Assembly (NCBI GenBank): GCA_963834705.1
Contig: CAWICV010000002.1
Span: forward strand, 248,001 to 312,000
Source of the DNA: RYN-230 sp963834705
GTDB lineage: Bacteria > Actinomycetota > Actinomycetes > Streptosporangiales > Streptosporangiaceae
DNA length: 64,000 nt
Reading direction: 5' to 3'
The notes under the pieces are model-generated. The model searched no databases. It was not told where the DNA came from and saw only the letters and a program-made list of their open reading frames with translations. A program made the position numbers and the translations under genes. Positions 34,234-42,916 of the stretch are shown piece after piece; within the stretch, counting starts at the first letter, position 1; every line of letters starts with the position of its first letter.

Positions 34234-35058
34234 TCAGCGTCGGTGCGGCGGATCCGGTGCCAAGGCTGGACCGGCACTGCTCGGTGCCGCCCGGGCCAGT
34301 ACGGTGACCGCCTCGGTGGTGGGCAGGCCGGTGACGGTCAGCGTCCGGGTCGCCGTGCCGTCGGTGGCCGGGGTGACCGTCGCGCTGGCCAGCACCTGCC
34401 CGGTGGCGGTGGCCTTGACCCTCACGCTGGCCGTCTGGCCGCTGGTCAGCCCGCGGAACGTGATGTCCGCGGTGATCGTGGCGGTAGCCGGGGGAGTCGC
34501 CGCCCCGGGACTGGCCGGGGCCGCGTGGTCGAGGGCCCGGGTGACCGCGATCGTCGGCTGGTTCGGCGTGGCCGTGGCCAGCGCCACCACCGCTGCCGCG
34601 CCGGCCAGCACCGCCGCCACCAGCAGCAGGAACGTGGCCGCCCGGGTCGGGTAGCCGCGGGTCTCCAGTCGCCCCTTGTACCACGCCCGGACCTGGGCCA
34701 GGTTCTCCGGGTTGACGTGCTTGCTGATGGTCAGGATCTGCGCGGCCAGCGCGCACGCCACCGCCGCGGCCGCGCATACCACGGCGCCGACGGTGATCCA
34801 CCGGGCTGGGCCGCTGACCGTCGGCTTGGTCGCGCCGAACACGCCGAACCCGCCGAGCAGCGTGCCGATGATAGTCACCGTGCGGACCACCCGGTCGGTC
34901 GCGGTGTCCATCCGCTGCAGCGACTGCGCCGGGGTCAGTTCCCTGGCCAGGGTGGCCCAGGTCCGGTCGGCGTCGCTGACCGGCCGGACTGGATCCGCCT
35001 GCGCCCCTGGTGCCGCGCCGCCGGCCGGGTCGGCTGGGCTGGCCGTCTCGGTGGTCAC
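34234..35058 (-). CDS. membrane protein with extracytoplasmic Thr/Ala-rich domain
   Basis: 274 residues from a GTG at 35058. A soluble N-terminus (about 1-55) is followed by three hydrophobic helices (about 57-78, 88-110 and 142-164) and a beta-rich C-terminal domain (about 185-265, repeated Thr/Val strands such as ATITADITFRGL and SVRVKATATGQVLASATV). The family is unknown to me. It overlaps the upstream small gene by four bases (GTGA, 35055-35058), so both are one transcription unit. Confidence 0.7.
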   Translation of the reverse strand: MTTETASPADPAGGAAPGAQADPVRPVSDADRTWATLARELTPAQSLQRMDTATDRVVRTVTIIGTLLGGFGVFGATKPTVSGPARWITVGAVVCAAAAVACALAAQILTISKHVNPENLAQVRAWYKGRLETRGYPTRAATFLLLVAAVLAGAAAVVALATATPNQPTIAVTRALDHAAPASPGAATPPATATITADITFRGLTSGQTASVRVKATATGQVLASATVTPATDGTATRTLTVTGLPTTEAVTVLARAAPSSAGPALAPDPPHRR

Positions 35059-35309
35059 GGCTGGTAGGTCCCGGTGCAGGTGAGCTGGTGCGGCCGCGGC
35101 CGGTCGGCCGGCCCGGGGCAGGTCACGATGACCTCGAACGGCTGCGCCGCGGCCGGCGCGTGCCGTCGCACTGGCAACCGGAAGGCCGCCCGGGCGAACC
35201 GGGCCACGGCCAGGCCATCGCCGCTGAGCGCCTCGGCAACCAGCCCGGTAAGGTCGCTGTGGTCATCGGGACAGCTGTAACTGGGCGGAGTCAAGACCAC
35301 CGCCCGCAC
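35055..35309 (-). CDS. small hypothetical protein
   Basis: 84 residues from a GTG at 35309, directly upstream of and overlapping the membrane protein gene. It contains SYSCPDDHSDLTGLV, a hydrophobic-helical middle and a C-terminal FEVIVTCPGPADRP. The overlap and the shared divergent region with the SIS gene support a real gene, but no family is recognised. The reading frame stays open far upstream into the SIS gene, so the true start is a judgement. Confidence 0.5.
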   Translation of the reverse strand: MRAVVLTPPSYSCPDDHSDLTGLVAEALSGDGLAVARFARAAFRLPVRRHAPAAAQPFEVIVTCPGPADRPRPHQLTCTGTYQP

Positions 35310-35330
35310 ATTACTCCGCCGGGGGAGACC

Positions 35331-36305
35331 ATGCCGCACAACGCACTGCACCGCATGATCGGCCAGCAGGCCGACGTGCTGGACCGGATCGCCGGGCTCG
35401 ACCTGGCCGGCCCGGCCACCACGCTGACCGCGGCCCGCCGGGTCATCCTGACCGGGACCGGCACCAGCCAGCACGCCGCCGAACTGGGCACCATGCTGCT
35501 CCAGCAGGCGGGCCTGGACGCCCGCTGGTACCCCGCCGCCACCTGGGCCCGGTGGAGCCCGGGCCCGCAACCCGGCGACACACTGATCGTGATCACGCAC
35601 ACCGGCGAGACGGCCTACGCGATCCGGGCCCGGGCCGCCGCGCTGGGCGCCGGCATCCCGGTGCTGTCCATCACCGGAACCCAGGTGGACTGGCCGGAAG
35701 CCATCCACACGGTGGCCAAGGAGGAAGCCGAGACCTACACGGTCAGCTACACCGCCGCGGTGGCCGTGCTGGCCCGGCTGGCCGGCCACGCGGGCGCCGC
35801 GGACGGCTCACCCGAGGCGCTGCGCCGGGCCGCCGCGCAGGTCCGCGACGTGCTGGCCGATCCCGGCGTCAACGGCGTCCCGGTGCCCGCGCGCAGCCTG
35901 GCCATCGTCGGCTGCGGGCCGTGGGGGATCACCGCCCGGGAGGGCGCACTCAAGCTGCGCGAGGGCGCCCGGATGCTCGCCGAAGGCTTCGACACCGAAC
36001 TGTTTCTGCACGGCAACGCGGTGCCGGTCACCGCGGCCGACGGCGTGCTGCTGCTGGAACCCGGCGCCGACCCGGACGGGCTGACCGCGGCGGTCGGGGC
36101 CGCGGCCGCCGCCGAGGGTATCCCGGTCGCCACGCTGGCCGCCCCGGCCGGCGGCCTCTCGGCGGTGCTGGCGCAGTTCCCGATGACGGTACGGGTCCAG
36201 CTGCTGGCCGGGCGTTTCGCCGCGCTCCGCGGCTCGGACCCGGACACGGTGATCACCGGTCACTGGGCCGAACCCGGGATGTGGCGGCTCGGTTCAGACA
36301 GCTAA
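35331..36305 (+). CDS. SIS-domain sugar-phosphate isomerase/aminotransferase-like protein
   Basis: 324 residues from the ATG at 35331 (MPHNALHRMIGQQ) after GGGGGAGA. Two SIS modules: the first has ILTGTGTSQHAAELG and VITHTGETAYAI; the second has IVGCGPWGITAREGALKLREGARMLAEGF and FLHGNAVPV. This matches the isomerase half of GlmS (E-ALK-EGA), without the glutamine amidotransferase half. It may act as a fructose-6-phosphate/amino-sugar isomerase or deaminase (AgaS/FrlB-like). Divergent from the small gene at 35309. Confidence 0.85.
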   Translation: MPHNALHRMIGQQADVLDRIAGLDLAGPATTLTAARRVILTGTGTSQHAAELGTMLLQQAGLDARWYPAATWARWSPGPQPGDTLIVITHTGETAYAIRARAAALGAGIPVLSITGTQVDWPEAIHTVAKEEAETYTVSYTAAVAVLARLAGHAGAADGSPEALRRAAAQVRDVLADPGVNGVPVPARSLAIVGCGPWGITAREGALKLREGARMLAEGFDTELFLHGNAVPVTAADGVLLLEPGADPDGLTAAVGAAAAAEGIPVATLAAPAGGLSAVLAQFPMTVRVQLLAGRFAALRGSDPDTVITGHWAEPGMWRLGSDS

Positions 36306-36405
36306 ATATCGCCTCGATCAAGCTGTCTCCAACCGGGACGGAAGTGCCCTAATATTCGGCAAGCCAGCAGGGGCGGGCCATGCGGGCGATCGAAGGCGGC
36401 GACCG

Positions 36406-37947
36406 GTGTGGAGTTGCGTTAACGGGCATGCCAATTCCCCGGGGCCGGAGTACTGCGCGACGTGCGGTGCCCGGATGGAGACAGGCATGTCCGCTGACCG
36501 GCTAGACGGCGGCGCGGCCGGAACCGAATACGCTTCGGACTACGCCAGCGGGTCGTTCGCCGAATACATCGACGCGCTGGACGGCGACAGCGGCATTCCG
36601 GATTTCCAGCCCGGATCATTCCCGGCCGCGGCGCCCGCCCCGCAGCCGCCCGGCGAGCCCGCGCAGACCCCGGGGAAAGGTTTCCCGGCCATGCTCAGCG
36701 CGCCGCTGTCGGCCCCGGTGGCGGCCCCGCCGCCGCCCAGCTACCGCTACTCCGGTCGCCCGGCCTGGCCGGATGACGCCAGCCAGCCTGATGACATCGT
36801 CGGGGACCAGCAGTCGGCTGGCCGCGGCGGGTACGGCGACGGGGAGGGGCCAGCCACCAAGCCCGGCCCGGTGCTGAGCGGCGCCGCGCTGGAAGAGCTG
36901 CGTTACCGGCGGCCGAGCCGGACCAGAATGCTGGCCGGGTTGGCCGCGGTGGTCATCCTGGGTATCGCCGGCGTGACCGGGACGCTCGCCGTCATCCACT
37001 CCCACAACGGATCCCCGCAGGCTTCCGGCCAGGCCAGTTCGGCCTCGCCGTCGCCCGCCGATAGCGGCGCGGCCACACAGAACGTGGCCCAGTGGACCAC
37101 CCCGGTCGCGATCGACCCGCAGACCCTGGCTGGCAACACCGCCATCACCGGCCTGTCCTGCACGCTGCGCGGCGGGTGCTACGCGGCGGACAGCGCCGGC
37201 ACGGTGCTCGCCCTGCACTCGTCCGGGGACTGGCCGGTCGCGGCCACCGACCCGAACGGCGGGCTGGTCGCCCTGTCCTGTCCGGCCGCCGGGTCCTGCC
37301 TGACCATCGACGCCCAGGGGATGTCCATGGTGCTCCGGCACGGCAGCTGGAGCAGCCCGGCGCCGATCGGCACCGGGTCCGGCACGGTGACCAGCGCGTC
37401 CTGTGCCAGTCCCGATTTCTGCCAGGCCGTGGACACCATCGGCCAGGCCTTCACCTACGCCGGCCCGTCGGCCGGCTGGTCACAGCGGAGCATCGCGCCC
37501 AGCGGCCAGGCGCTGAACGCGGTGTCCTGCGCCAGCCGCACCGCCTGCGTGGCGGTCGGCGCAGGCGGCGCTGTGTACAGCTACGACGGCACCTCGTGGA
37601 CCGGGCCGGCCACTGTGGACAGCGGTCACGACATGGTCTCCGTATCCTGCCCCAGCGCCGGGTTCTGCATGGCGGTGGACTCGGCCGGGGACGCGGTCCA
37701 GTTCTCCGCCGGGCACTGGAATGCCCAGTCGCTCGGCTTCACCGCGGCCGCCGTGTCCTGCCCGGCCGTCGGCACCTGCCTGGCGGTTGGCGGCGGCGGG
37801 GTGGCCACCTACGGCGGCGACCACTGGACCGCCCCAGCCGCGGTGGACACCGCCGGGGTGAACCGGATCGAGTGCGTCGCGGTCAACTCCTGTTTGGCCA
37901 CCGACCAGAACGCCAACGCCCTGTTCTACTCCGCGTCAGCTAAGTGA
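36406..37947 (+). CDS. zinc-ribbon, single-pass membrane protein with Cys-paired repeat (beta-propeller-like) ectodomain
   Basis: 513 residues from a GTG. Residues 4-21 hold a zinc ribbon (C-x3-H, then CATC). A Pro/Ala-rich disordered cytosolic region to about 170 precedes one membrane helix (MLAGLAAVVILGIAGVTGTLAV). The outer part is six or seven repeats of about 35-45 residues, each with a pair of cysteines in a C-x6/8-C-x-A-x-D/G pattern (LSCTLRGGCYAADSAG, VSCPSAGFCMAVDSAG, VSCPAVGTCLAVGGGG), each ending in a short aromatic strand such as YDGTSW or FSAGHW. A disulfide-stabilised propeller is plausible. Function unknown. Confidence 0.75.
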   Translation: MWSCVNGHANSPGPEYCATCGARMETGMSADRLDGGAAGTEYASDYASGSFAEYIDALDGDSGIPDFQPGSFPAAAPAPQPPGEPAQTPGKGFPAMLSAPLSAPVAAPPPPSYRYSGRPAWPDDASQPDDIVGDQQSAGRGGYGDGEGPATKPGPVLSGAALEELRYRRPSRTRMLAGLAAVVILGIAGVTGTLAVIHSHNGSPQASGQASSASPSPADSGAATQNVAQWTTPVAIDPQTLAGNTAITGLSCTLRGGCYAADSAGTVLALHSSGDWPVAATDPNGGLVALSCPAAGSCLTIDAQGMSMVLRHGSWSSPAPIGTGSGTVTSASCASPDFCQAVDTIGQAFTYAGPSAGWSQRSIAPSGQALNAVSCASRTACVAVGAGGAVYSYDGTSWTGPATVDSGHDMVSVSCPSAGFCMAVDSAGDAVQFSAGHWNAQSLGFTAAAVSCPAVGTCLAVGGGGVATYGGDHWTAPAAVDTAGVNRIECVAVNSCLATDQNANALFYSASAK

Positions 37948-38121
37948 GCAGGTCAGCCCGGACAGTACCGGGCTGCTGCCGGTGATCACCATGCCCCGGG
38001 TGGTCGATCCGGCCGCCGGGACGGCGCCGTTGTAGCTCTCGCTGCTCGCGGTGACCTGCTGGCCGGACTGGCAGACCGCGGCATTCCACGAGCTGGTCAC
38101 CGACTCGGTGGGGCCGGGCTC
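37936..38121 (-). pseudogene. CBM2-like carbohydrate-binding domain, C-terminal fragment
   Basis: The minus-strand frame ending in TGA (37936-37938) encodes about 60 residues with SSWNAAVCQSGQQVTASSES, YNGAVPAAGSTTRGMVI and SPVLSGLTCS, the C-terminal half of a CBM2 cellulose-binding domain. There is no start codon and no N-terminal half: the frame runs into unrelated sequence at about 38121, next to the stop of the gene at 38120-38779. It overlaps the 3' end of the zinc-ribbon gene by 12 bp. A leftover of a lost secreted cellulase or xylanase. Confidence 0.7.
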
Positions 38122-38779
38122 ACTCCGGGTACGGCGGCGGCTCCCGTCGCGCGGTGCGGGTCATCGAGACCATGATCTGGCCGTAGCCGGTGTCCTCGTT
38201 GTCCTCCTCATCCAGCAGGCCGGCCACCGACTCCAGCTCGGGCTCGCCGTCTTCCGGCCCGGGCCGCCCGCCGGGCGGTGTCCCGGCCGCGTGGGTCGGC
38301 GGCGCCGGGCGCGGGGCTGGGGGCGGAGCAGGCCGTGGCGCTTGCTGCGCGCCGATCATCAGGTGCCGCTGGATCCACTGGAAGTAGCTGATCCACGCCG
38401 AGCCGAGGGTGGTGGACCAGTCGTAGTCGGTCAGCTCGCGCACCGCGCGGAGCAGCGCGTGCGCCAGGCCCAGATACTGCGAGTCGGGGAAGCCGGCCAG
38501 CTGATTGACCGCGCCGAGCCGGCGCAGCGCGCCCGCCACCACGTGGGCCGGCTCATCGGTCAGCGCCGCCCACAGCAGGGCCTGCACCGTCCGCTGGCAG
38601 AACGCCCAGTCGTCCTCGGCCAGGTCCGGGATCAGGCTGTGGATCTCGTACCGCAGCTGCTCGGTGAACACGTCCTCCAGCTGGGTCAGCCGGGCGGCCG
38701 ACGGGCGGATCACCCGCAGCACCGCCGGGTCGGGCGGGGCGATCGACGTGCCCTGGGTCGGATCGCTCATCATGGCCAA
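38120..38779 (-). CDS. globin-like fold protein without an obvious proximal histidine
   Basis: 219 residues. Residues about 18-145 are helical and globin-like: FTEQLRYEIHSLIPDL, ALRRLGAVNQLAGFPDSQYLGLAHALLRAV and STTLGSAWISYFQWIQRHLMIGA resemble the E/F helix and C-terminal helix pattern of bacterial globins. The usual proximal histidine before the GF/GI motif is not present (VNQLAGF). The tail is Pro/Ala-rich, then acidic (LDEEDNEDTG). Either a non-haem sensor globin or an unrelated helical protein; moderate confidence. Followed immediately by the CBM2 remnant. Confidence 0.5.
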   Translation of the reverse strand: MAMMSDPTQGTSIAPPDPAVLRVIRPSAARLTQLEDVFTEQLRYEIHSLIPDLAEDDWAFCQRTVQALLWAALTDEPAHVVAGALRRLGAVNQLAGFPDSQYLGLAHALLRAVRELTDYDWSTTLGSAWISYFQWIQRHLMIGAQQAPRPAPPPAPRPAPPTHAAGTPPGGRPGPEDGEPELESVAGLLDEEDNEDTGYGQIMVSMTRTARREPPPYPE

Positions 38780-38825
38780 TTCCCCTTCCGGCTACCGCTG
38801 CCCCAGCCGACCTTGCCACCCTGCC

Positions 38826-39255
38826 TCAGCCGTGGCCACCCCGTTCCGCACCCACCCCGGTCAGCGCGCGTACCTGGATCCGGGCGAACCGCGCCGGGTC
38901 GCTGGGCTGCCGGTCGGTGACCGAGCCGAGCCAGCCGAGGAAGAACGCCAGCGGGATGGACACGATGCCCGGGTTATCCAGCGGGAAGAACGCGAAGTTG
39001 ATGTGCGTGTCGGCGATCAGCGATGCCCAGGAATGACGCGGCCGACAGGTAGTCACCGCCGATCGCGATGCCGTTCTGCGGCCCGGTGAAGGCCCGGCCG
39101 CCCGCGTAGTAGTCGGTAGTGGTCCGGTTCTTCCCCGCCGCCCGGACCGCGATGACCAGGGTCAGCAGGACGAAGAAGGCGAAGATGGCGACGTTGACCG
39201 CTGGCCTGCCGATGACCTCGGCCGCCAGCGTCCCCCGCGCCGCCACCCCGGTCAC
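38826..39255 (-). pseudogene. actP: ActP-like sodium:acetate symporter with internal deletion
   Basis: GTG at 39255 overlaps the DUF485 stop (GTGA). About 75 N-terminal residues are in one frame (GRPAVNVAIFAFFVLLTLVI, then YYAGGRAFTGPQNGIAIGGDYLSAASFLGIA). Then the C-terminal about 65 residues appear in another frame (FFPLDNPGIVSIPLAFFLGW to the end at 38826). A full SSS transporter is about 520-550 residues, so about 400 central residues are gone and the ends are out of frame. The DUF485 partner upstream is intact. Non-functional as sequenced. Confidence 0.8.
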
Positions 39256-39593
39256 CGCGCTCGGCCTGAGTCCAGCCGTTGCCGTAGCCGCCCGGCCATC
39301 GGGTCGAATCTCCGCCGCGCCCAGCGGTTGTAACCCACGGTGATGGCGAACGTGGACACGAACTCCAGTCCCCCGAAGCACAGTCCGATGTTCACGTCGC
39401 CGACCACACTGGTCCGCATGAATCCCGGCGCGAACACGGCGACCAGAACGTAGAGGAAGTACCAGCCGATGAACAGCACGGTGACCGGCACCACGAACGA
39501 GGCGAAGCGCCGCCGCAACGTGCGGAACTCCCGGCTGTGGTGGACGACCTCGTAACCGCTCGCGCTGCCACGGCTGGATTGCGTGACGGACAT
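39252..39593 (-). CDS. DUF485 membrane protein (YjcH-like)
   Basis: 113 residues from the ATG at 39593, after a GGAAAGGA site. Two membrane helices (FVVPVTVLFIGWYFLYVLVAVFA is the first) and the DUF485 block EFRTLRRRFASFVVPV, ending WARRRFDPMAGRLR. DUF485 genes sit upstream of and coupled to acetate symporter ActP in proteobacteria and actinobacteria, and here it overlaps the remnant of actP. Probably an accessory membrane subunit without its partner. Confidence 0.85.
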   Translation of the reverse strand: MSVTQSSRGSASGYEVVHHSREFRTLRRRFASFVVPVTVLFIGWYFLYVLVAVFAPGFMRTSVVGDVNIGLCFGGLEFVSTFAITVGYNRWARRRFDPMAGRLRQRLDSGRAR

Positions 39594-40067
39594 GCCGCGT
39601 TCCTTTCCGAGCAGCACGGTACATCCGCCGAAGGGGGCACTAAGGTGCTTCGCACTAATACGGTCAGCTTTAAGGCCCCTTGACCGAAGGCCCAGTTCAC
39701 AGCCGGTACACCAATCCGGTCAACGAGGCATAAAAGCGGATAAAGGCCCGGCCCCACCGGCCAGAAGCTACGGCTCGCTACCTCAAGGACAAGCCCCCGG
39801 CAATCTCGCCCTAAACACGCGCCACCATCGCCCGGCGAATAACACTTTACCCAGCCGAAAACACCCCCGGAAATACCACCCGCCCGCCTGCGCTCCGGCC
39901 GCGCTCCACCCGCGCCGCAGCGCGCCCCCTTACCTCGCCGGTCGTGATCATGACGTAGGTGGCATAAGAGCCCATAAGAGCCCTACTGAAGCCATGATCA
40001 CGACTTGGAGCTGGGGAACGCTTGGCCTGCGGGCCGGTGGCGGGGGACCTGAGGCTAGCCTGCGGGG
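39594..40067. other. 474-bp gene-free region with inverted repeat
   Basis: Between the DUF485 promoter and the methyltransferase gene. It is less GC-rich than the flanks in parts (around 39640-39760). No credible coding frame was found. It holds the inverted repeat at 39941-40004. The upstream part is expected to carry the DUF485/actP promoter. Confidence 0.5.
39941..40004. promoter_or_regulatory. 12-bp inverted repeat flanking a doubled 10-bp element
   Basis: GTCGTGATCATG at 39941-39952 and CATGATCACGAC at 39993-40004 are perfect inverted copies, 40 bp apart. Between them CATAAGAGCC is duplicated in tandem (39963-39972, 39973-39982). The layout suits an operator for a dimeric repressor or a recombination/mobile-element end. 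About 60 bp upstream of the methyltransferase start. Confidence 0.5.
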
Positions 40068-40743
40068 GTGGCGGAGGAGCAGGGCGAGCTGGCTGGGCAC
40101 CCGGATGAGGCGCGCTGGGATGCCCGGTACGCCGGGGCCACCCCGTCGTTCCGGCCGCACCCGCTGGCGGAACAGGCCCTCGGCCCGGCCCTGCCCGGCG
40201 GCCCAGGACCCGCCGGCCCAGTACCCGGCCGGCCCGGTACCCGGCGGCCCGGACCTGCCCGGCGGCCCGGTACCCGCCGGCCCAGTGGCCGACCTGGCCT
40301 GCGGCCCGTCCGGCAGCGCGCTGCTGGCCGCCGCCCACGGACGGCAGGTGACCGCCGTGGACGTGTCCGCCGTCGCGCTGGACCTGCTCGGCCAGGAGGC
40401 GCGGCGGCGCGGGCTGGCCGATCGGATCATCCTGGTGCACGCCGACCTGGCTCAATGGCGCCCGGACCCAGCGGGCTACGCACTCGTGCTGTGCACCGGT
40501 TTCTGGGACCCGGCCGTGTTCGCCGTGGCCGCCCGGGCCGTCGCTCCCGGTGGCGTGCTTGGCTGGGAAGCGTTCACCGAGGCCGCCCGCGAGGCCCGGC
40601 CCACGCTCGACCCCGCCTGGTGCCTCGGCCCCGGCGAGCCCGCCGCCCGGCTGCCCGCCGGCTTCACCGTGCTGACCCAGCAGGACCAGCCCGGCCCGGA
40701 CCACGGCGACCGCCGCCGCCTGCTCGCCCGCCGTCCGCACTAG
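40068..40743 (+). pseudogene. class I SAM-dependent methyltransferase, frameshifted in a repeat tract
   Basis: A GTG at 40068 starts one frame (MAEEQGELAGHPDEARWDARYAG and so on) whose family match ends around 40190. The methyltransferase core is in another frame: VADLACGPSGSALL for motif I, VTAVDVSAVALDLL, LVLCTGFWDP and RAVAPGGVLGWE, ending at 40743. Between them lie about six imperfect 15-17-bp Gly/Pro-encoding units (40195-40295) whose unequal lengths shift the frame. If the repeat count varies between cells the gene could switch on and off; otherwise it is simply broken. Confidence 0.65.
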
Positions 40744-41126
40744 CCACCGATCAGTAATCCCGAGTCCTCCCCGGCCGGGAGATCGTGCGGCACCACGTCG
40801 GTGTCGGGGCGTGGGACAGCACGACGGCCGCTAGCCCGTTCCCAATAAGTCTCTTTGCCGAGCAACGACTCACCGAACCGGTCGAACTCGGTAATCACCT
40901 TCTGCGTGGCAGTCGTGATAGCGGCACGGGTCTGCTCGTCCAGGTCCGTCAGCTGCCGGGAAACCTCGAGCTCAATCCTGGCCGCAATCTCGTCCTTGGC
41001 CAGATCGTGCAGCTCCCGCTTCGCATCACGTACCGCGGCCCGCAGATCCTTCGTGGCGGCGTGGGCCTCGCGGATCATTTCGCGGCACTCGCCAACCGCC
41101 GCTTCCAGCCGGTCGGGATCGCTCAC
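40740..41126 (-). CDS. coiled-coil hypothetical protein
   Basis: 128 residues from a GTG at 41126 (GGAGGA 6 bp upstream). Mostly alpha-helical and charged: RLEAAVGECREMIREAH, TKDLRAAVRDAKRELHD, then LEVSRQLTDLDEQTRAAITT. A single long coiled-coil segment spans about residues 5-90. There is no membrane helix and no recognised family. Convergent with the broken methyltransferase, overlapping its end by four bases. Confidence 0.65.
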   Translation of the reverse strand: MSDPDRLEAAVGECREMIREAHAATKDLRAAVRDAKRELHDLAKDEIAARIELEVSRQLTDLDEQTRAAITTATQKVITEFDRFGESLLGKETYWERASGRRAVPRPDTDVVPHDLPAGEDSGLLIGG

Positions 41127-41209
41127 GGCATCCTCCTCGCTCGTCTGCTGGGCCGGGTTCCTGTCCAGTCTGAGCAGGCCACAGGAGGAGGCGCAACAGC
41201 TCCGGGCCG

Positions 41210-41626
41210 CGAGCACTGCCCGACCACGTGCAGGTCTTCCGTACCGTGGCCGACCTGCTCAAGCCGGGCGGCCGGTTCGTCGCCGAGGCGGGCGGCAAGG
41301 GGAACATCGCCAGCATCGTGGCCGTGCTCAACGACCTGGGCGCCGGCGACGGGGCCCGCATCTGGAACTTCGCCGGCGTTCCCGAGACCACAGAAAGACT
41401 GGCGGCGGCCCACTCTACCGAGATTCAGGTAGACCTGGTCCCCGACCCGGCCCGGCTGGACGCGGGCCGCCAGTTCCAGGCCTACCTGGCCACCGTGGTC
41501 CTCGGTGCGCACCTGCGCGAACTGCCAGCCGAAGACCGGGCCCCGTTCGTCCGCGAGGTAGCCGGGAAGCTGGCCGAGCCGATCGTGGACTACGTCCGCC
41601 TGCAGATCCGCGCCACCCGCCGCTGA
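41210..41626 (+). pseudogene. SAM-dependent methyltransferase, 5'-truncated
   Basis: The C-terminal half of a second class I methyltransferase (trans-aconitate-methyltransferase-like): DHVQVFRTVADLLKPGGRFVAEAGG is the motif III strand region, then helical and FLATVV-like segments to the stop at 41624. Motifs I and II are absent. The region just upstream belongs to the promoter of the minus-strand coiled-coil gene, so the 5' half was lost. A first ATG at 41228 exists, but the product would lack SAM binding. Confidence 0.7.
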
Positions 41627-41716
41627 CCCCAGGGCTCACCCCCCGGCTGACCCCGGGGCTCACCACAGCGCCCAGCGCAGGCCGCCCACCGGCCGCCCAC
41701 CCGGCCGGATGCCAAA

Positions 41717-42916
41717 ATGGCCGACATGGTTTCCCAGATCACCGGGCAGGACCGGCCCGGACCGCTGTCCGGACTGCTCGTCGCCGACTTCGCCCGGGTG
41801 CTGGCCGGCCCGTACTGCACCATGCTGCTGGCCGACCTGGGCGCCGACGTGATCAAGGTGGAGAGCCCGGCCGGCGACGACACCCGCCGCTGGGTACCGC
41901 CTACCCGGGACGGGGTGGCCACCTACTACCTGGCCATCAACCGCAACAAGCGGTCCGTCGTGCTGGACCTGGGCACCGACGAGGGCCTGGCCGCCGCACA
42001 CGAGCTGACCCGCCGCGCGGACATCATGGTGCAGAACTTCAAGCCCGGCGGCCTGAAACGCTTCGGCCTGGACTACCCGGCCGTGCAGGCCAGGAACCCG
42101 GGCATCGTGTACGCCTCGATCAGCGGCTTCGGCGCTGGCGCCGGGCAGGCGCTGCCCGGCTACGACGTCCTGGTCCAGGCCATGTCCGGTCTGATGAGCC
42201 TGACCGGCGACCCGGACGGGCCGCCCTACCGGGCGGGCATCTCGCTGGTGGACATCCTGGCCGGGCTGCACGCCACGGTCGGCATCCTGGCCGCTCTCCA
42301 GCACCGGGCGCAGACCGGGGACGGCCAGCACGTCGAGGTCAACCTGCTCTCCTCGGCGCTGTCCGGGATGGCCAACCAGTCCAGCGCGTACGTCGCGGGT
42401 GGCGTGGTGCCGATGCGGATGGGCAACCTGCACCCCAGCCTGACCCCGTACGAGCCGCTGGCCACCGGCGACGGCGACCTGGTCATCGCGGTCGGCAACG
42501 ACCGCCAGTTCGGCCGGCTGTGCGAGGTGCTCGGCGCGCCCGGGCTGGCCAGCGACCCACGGTTCGCGCAGAACGCGGACCGCACCAGCCACCGGGCCGA
42601 GCTGCGCGCCGAGCTGGCCAAGGCACTGTCCGCGCGCACCTCGGCCGAGTGGTCCGCGCTGCTCGCCGGGGCCGGCATCCCGTGCGGCCCGATCAACACG
42701 GTGGACGGCGGCGTGGCCACCGCGGCCGAGCTGGGCCTGACGCCCATCGTGACCGCGGGCGGCATCCCCGGCATCCGGAACCCGATCACGCTGTCCGCCA
42801 CCCCGCCCGACTACCCGCTACCGCCTCCCGCGCTCGATGAGCAGGGCGAACAGGTCCGCGCCTGGCTGGCCGGGCCGGCGCAGCGATCCCGCCCGATCCC
42901 AGGAGAGACCAGATGA
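41717..42916 (+). CDS. CaiB/BaiF-family (class III) CoA-transferase
   Basis: 399 residues. Family marks: LSGLLVADFARVLAGPYCTMLLADLGADVIKVE, RNKRSVVLDL, PGYDVLVQAMSGLMSLTG with the catalytic aspartate, and RAGISLVDILAG. It ends with an ATGA overlap with the citryl-CoA-lyase-like gene, so the two are coupled. Likely moves CoA onto the dicarboxylic or hydroxy acid that the next enzyme cleaves or forms. A later ATG at 41726 (MVSQITG) is possible. Confidence 0.9.
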   Translation: MADMVSQITGQDRPGPLSGLLVADFARVLAGPYCTMLLADLGADVIKVESPAGDDTRRWVPPTRDGVATYYLAINRNKRSVVLDLGTDEGLAAAHELTRRADIMVQNFKPGGLKRFGLDYPAVQARNPGIVYASISGFGAGAGQALPGYDVLVQAMSGLMSLTGDPDGPPYRAGISLVDILAGLHATVGILAALQHRAQTGDGQHVEVNLLSSALSGMANQSSAYVAGGVVPMRMGNLHPSLTPYEPLATGDGDLVIAVGNDRQFGRLCEVLGAPGLASDPRFAQNADRTSHRAELRAELAKALSARTSAEWSALLAGAGIPCGPINTVDGGVATAAELGLTPIVTAGGIPGIRNPITLSATPPDYPLPPPALDEQGEQVRAWLAGPAQRSRPIPGETR

